A stretch of 64,000 nucleotides of DNA from Paragonimus westermani (lineage: Eukaryota > Platyhelminthes > Trematoda > Plagiorchiida > Troglotrematidae). The first letter of the stretch is position 1. Each line of letters starts with the position of its first letter. The position numbers were made by a program, and so were the translations under genes. A model generated the notes under the pieces. It had not been told where the DNA came from and searched no databases. It saw only the letters and a program-made list of their open reading frames with translations. The stretch spans positions 1-64,000 of the forward strand of contig QNGE01001020.1 in NCBI GenBank assembly GCA_008508345.1. The letters run 5' to 3'. Positions 60,371 through 64,000 of this stretch are shown here, in pieces.

Positions 60371-61393
60371 GGTGATTGAAGAGAGATAACACCGTTGGTT
60401 TTTCTCACTCACAGGGCAGATTTATGTAATGTTTTGGAATCGGTTGCTTTATTAATCCTAGATACATTTGTCACTATAGAGTTCCGATGTTTTTCTCAAA
60501 TTTTTTGCTGCCTACTGATGTCTTGTCCGTCGTGGCTGACTTACTCACTTCAACCTAAATCCTGAATTAGCGAATTAATTTATCAAATTCTGGTGCAGTT
60601 CCAACTTCCATCGCAGTCAGTTATAACAAATTTCTGACCTGACATATGGTAGCTTTGATTCGTGATACGATTGTTAGCCGGTTGGAATGTTTATTTCACG
60701 CAAGTGTGAAACCTTTCGTGGAGTGTCAGTTGGAGACTTGTGAATACGAAAGACTACAAGCGGTTCAGTTCTTTCATTTTGTCTGGTGGTTATGTCACTA
60801 ACTATATCTCACCAAATATTCGTGATTTAACTTCTGGATGAGCAGAATTATTTTCTTGCCTGTCATGACGAGTCCACTCAATCTGAGGCCCTCTCCTCAT
60901 GATTATGTGGGTAGTAGTCCGGATGCACCAAGATGCCAGCAAAAGTCTATCTAGACCACACACCCGATAATTTCACTTGTTGGCATGGGTGCCATTATTT
61001 GTCTCGTCATCCATTCCGTCATTAATCGGATATGAATTTGGGGATATGAGGAATGCTTTGATCGTCATCCGAGTAACGGTGTTCCAGACTACCTTCATTT
61101 TCATACCCAACTAAAGGAAGTCGCATTCTTGCAGCATTATTAAAACCTGAGGAGGATAGCAAGACAAAAACGCAATAAACTATTTTAAAACGTGACTTTC
61201 ACTCATGAAATGACGAACTGAATTCTTGGTTCTTCTTAACATTCGTTTGTGATGACATACTTTGTTGAGGATCGCGTCTAGTTTCCGCAGAGGTCAGAGC
61301 GAGAAGTAGATTCATGGTGCGACCAATTAGTTTGTCTGACTATAAAGACTTACTGGTAAATCTATGCCCAAAATTTAGAAAGTACAACAGTCT
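60371..61393. other. No gene recognised
   Basis: About 1 kb of AT-rich non-coding DNA. Confidence 0.5.
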
Positions 61394-61495
61394 TTGACCC
61401 GATGCTCAAGGGGTGAAAACTTTTCCAAGTTGTTAAATGGCACTTCTCTCCCTCTGTTCGCCTATCATCGCAAAGCGAACTGCACTCTCAGGCGG

Positions 61496-62017
61496 ATGAC
61501 ATATTGGACAGGAGACTGTGCCGATGGCCGTGGTTCTGATGTCGCCACTCCCACCTGTCCAAGCTCATCAAGAATCGTGTCTATGCACAACGTTAACACT
61601 AGCCCTGGTCGTCCTGTTAGCAAAGCTGCTAAGGGGGATGCTGTAAATGACGGGGTCTTACATGCTGGTTCACACAGATTTCGCGACCATGTGTATGACC
61701 TTTGTGGAACATCCCAGAGCTGTGACCCTCTCTCCCTAACCAGCGCGTTGTTTATCCTTAAGGATCAACACTGGTACCGCGGGGATTACCTCACACACAG
61801 TACCCCTTCTTTTCAGCGCGTGGTCTACCTCTGACGTGGTCTAAAAGAACAAGCTTTTAAAATATATGGCCCTGCTTCATATTCAAACACAGCGGGCAGA
61901 ACTAAGGCTGGGTGGTCGGTAATCTGGAGTCAATTTGTCGGTGGATCGTGTAGGGGGGTTAAGCGCCTCTGTGTGTGTCGAATTTGTGCCCAGAGTAGGG
62001 AAGTGAAAGATAAGTAG
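61496..62017 (+). pseudogene. Unidentified 174-codon frame with one internal stop
   Basis: From the first ATG at 61496 (the frame is open from 61379) to a TAG at 62015, interrupted only by TGA at 61832. Read past that codon, the frame gives SFQRVVYL, then RGLKEQAFKIYGPASYSN and VKRLCVCRICAQS before the final stop. TGA could be a one-base change from CGA (Arg). From 61394, 208 codons with one stop is more than chance would usually give. The product would be soluble, with Cys clusters near both ends. I do not recognise the family; a decayed element gene or a lost host exon are both possible. Confidence 0.4.
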
Positions 62018-64000
62018 TTGCAAAATTTGAAATCTTTTATTTCTGAAAATGACCTACTCCCCGGAGTGCTTCATAAACCTCGAAACAGCGGCGCTTTACA
62101 TAAAACTGTCGTTCTTCCTAACAGTTGAGCGATGGTATGTTCTCGACAAATTCATAATTTTCTAAATATAAAACGAGGCAATCACGTACGCACATTTGCG
62201 AGAAGTTATTCCGATTAACGATGGACCTCGATAGGGAAGAGGGTGGAGTGTCAGAGATTAAATCACCCGGAGCTACTGCTGAGGCCAGCAAGGAAAATCT
62301 CACGGCTTAGTGCGGAGGTAAATTGGATGGAGATAGTGTAACGCGCAGTCGGAAAAAGCAAGTGCGCGTGGAATGAATTTAAATTGTGTAACAGAGCATG
62401 TTGCCGTGACATTAGCACCACTTAGGTTTATGTAAGTCATGTGTATTGCACACCGGACCTATGGCTCATGGTTGTTTGTGTTGTTTCCTCTTATAGGATT
62501 GTTGCTGGAAACCCTACTTTGGAAGGACGTTGGCTCCCGATGTCTCTACTTCGCCCAAAATTTGGTCAGCCTACGAAGTACTGCAACGGATTCCAGAAAG
62601 TGTATCAAATATTTTACTGTTTACTGTGTCCGGTAGCCAAAATGAAGGAGACGATCGTCAATCTTATCCGAGTGGGACATACGAGGAGTGTCACGTTTGA
62701 ATTTCAGTGCAACAAGTGACTTTAAACCTAACCCAGCAATTTCGTGCATGGTTTTCAGACCAAGTAAGCACTGGAGTCCAAACAGAACTCGCAGATGAAG
62801 AATGGATGAATGAACAGAACCCTCGACAGCACTCATTACGAAATAAAAGTTGTGCAATTTGGATTCGTCAGTTCAGCTCCGTAGTAAAAATTAATTGTCC
62901 AGGACTGGTGCCGTTTTATTTGTAGACACTATTGGTGTGGTGTGTATAGTATGACACTTTTCTCAGCTCTGGCGGTAAAAATTCATCGATTATGCGTGAT
63001 CTTGGGTGTGCAAGAACTGGTCAACTGAACTGATACTACAGAAGTTAGAAGCCTGTGTTGTGGCGCGGATATAAAACAAGACTACTCTTCAGTTAAGACT
63101 CCGTACATCACGATAGCAAGGTTATTCTATCGGTTGCAACGGCTTTAAATTAGCCAGTGTTCAGACTTGATGAAACGATCAGAAAATTACTCCTAAAAAA
63201 TGTTGTACAGGTTTAGAGCTCAAAGCCTGAACTGTCGGACACTCTAAACAAGCACGGATCCCCGTGTATTTCCTCTCCATTTGTTTAACCGACATTGAAG
63301 CGAAACTTAACTAGTCTTTAAAACCTTATATACAGTTGCGATACACTGTTAGTATGTATTGTGTTTTTCAATGAAGGTTTTTAAATAAGACAATGGCGAC
63401 TGCTTTCTAATGAACGTTACTCATTTGTTGCTTTGAAAGACTATTGTAAACGTGGCAATATGAATAAACCGTTAGAAAGTGGGGTAGACGTAGTACGATG
63501 TCGCTCAACACTGAGAACTTCCTAAAATTCGTCCCGCAAATGCTGATTCGTTTGTGCTTCGGGTCGTGAATTGGAATTTGCTTACTGATGTGATGGGATA
63601 GTAGAGAGCACAGTCAGTTAATGAAAACATGGTCGAAGTTGCACTCCCAGCCGTCGCAACAGTAAGCCCTGTTGATTAGCTTTGGCAAGAGTGGAACTAG
63701 AGCCTAATTATTTATCGAAAGGGGCTGAGTAAAAAGTCTGTGGAACTGTGGAAACTATAGTTAGTTTTGAGTGAATTCCAACTTAGGAATTCTGTAACCA
63801 TTTAAGGATCACTGAGGAAATTCATTAAAAATCGAACGAAGACAGCAAAATATTTTTGGGTACCTACAGATATGCAACTGAATCTAACTGAAGATACGGA
63901 TATGCAGCTTGAAGGACCTCTATAAAAATAACTAGTAGAATCCAACACTTTGTTGAAAACAAACATGTCGCAATCTTGGCAATTTCTAAAACACTCAACT
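62018..64000. other. No gene recognised
   Basis: Short overlapping frames at 62439-62925 (up to 92 codons) without known domains; the rest is non-coding. Confidence 0.5.

Noticed and set aside
1..64000. CRISPR arrays, operons, bacterial signals
   Set aside because: No spaced direct repeats of that kind; the content is that of a eukaryotic repeat-rich genome.

Overview
The window looks like a piece of a draft assembly of a large, repeat-rich flatworm genome, most likely a digenean trematode. The evidence is a CsRn1-type Ty3/Gypsy element, a trematode-style non-LTR retrotransposon, a tRNA-related repeat carrying a Schistosoma-type hammerhead ribozyme, AT-rich gene-poor DNA, and runs of N. The genus cannot be fixed from the sequence alone. 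I recognise no intact host gene. Every coding signal with support comes from decayed mobile elements or from two unidentified decayed reading frames. Most other open frames here are about the length expected by chance.

Layout. 0.7-1.3 kb: BEL/Pao integrase remnant. 1.4-2.0 kb (minus strand): decayed coding segment of unknown family, with a diverged second copy at 44.0-44.6 kb. 4.08-9.90 kb: Ty3/Gypsy element 1 with both 262-bp LTRs, gag, and a pol broken by stops and frameshifts. It also holds about 1.1 kb of unrelated DNA with an (ATT)n run. 10.18-11.10 kb: N gap. 11.1-11.3 kb and 15.96-17.76 kb (minus strand): two pieces of non-LTR retrotransposon in consistent order, separated by Gypsy element 2 (11.3 to about 15.4 kb, CsRn1-like, 5' truncated, integrase core deleted).

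18.9-29.1 kb: two 3,116-bp arms match as reverse complements at a constant offset, and single Ns sit exactly at their ends. This is the signature of a contig placed in the wrong orientation over an unmerged end overlap, not of a natural palindrome. The same stretch is rich in a tRNA-related SINE.

29-64 kb: AT-rich, without recognisable genes. It holds more SINE copies, a second repeat family with a different hammerhead-like motif (32.1, 38.3 and 46.1 kb), a 354-bp inverted repeat of 99.4% identity around 1.8 kb (57.8-60.4 kb), and a 174-codon decayed frame from its first ATG (61.5-62.0 kb).

The most interesting system is the SINE. Behind a polymerase III-type A/B box promoter it carries a compact type I hammerhead with a minimal stem III. 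Copies range from near-intact to eroded, one copy runs from tail into head-like sequence, and at least one copy has a different 5' head. A second, Penelope-like hammerhead family occurs in the same window.
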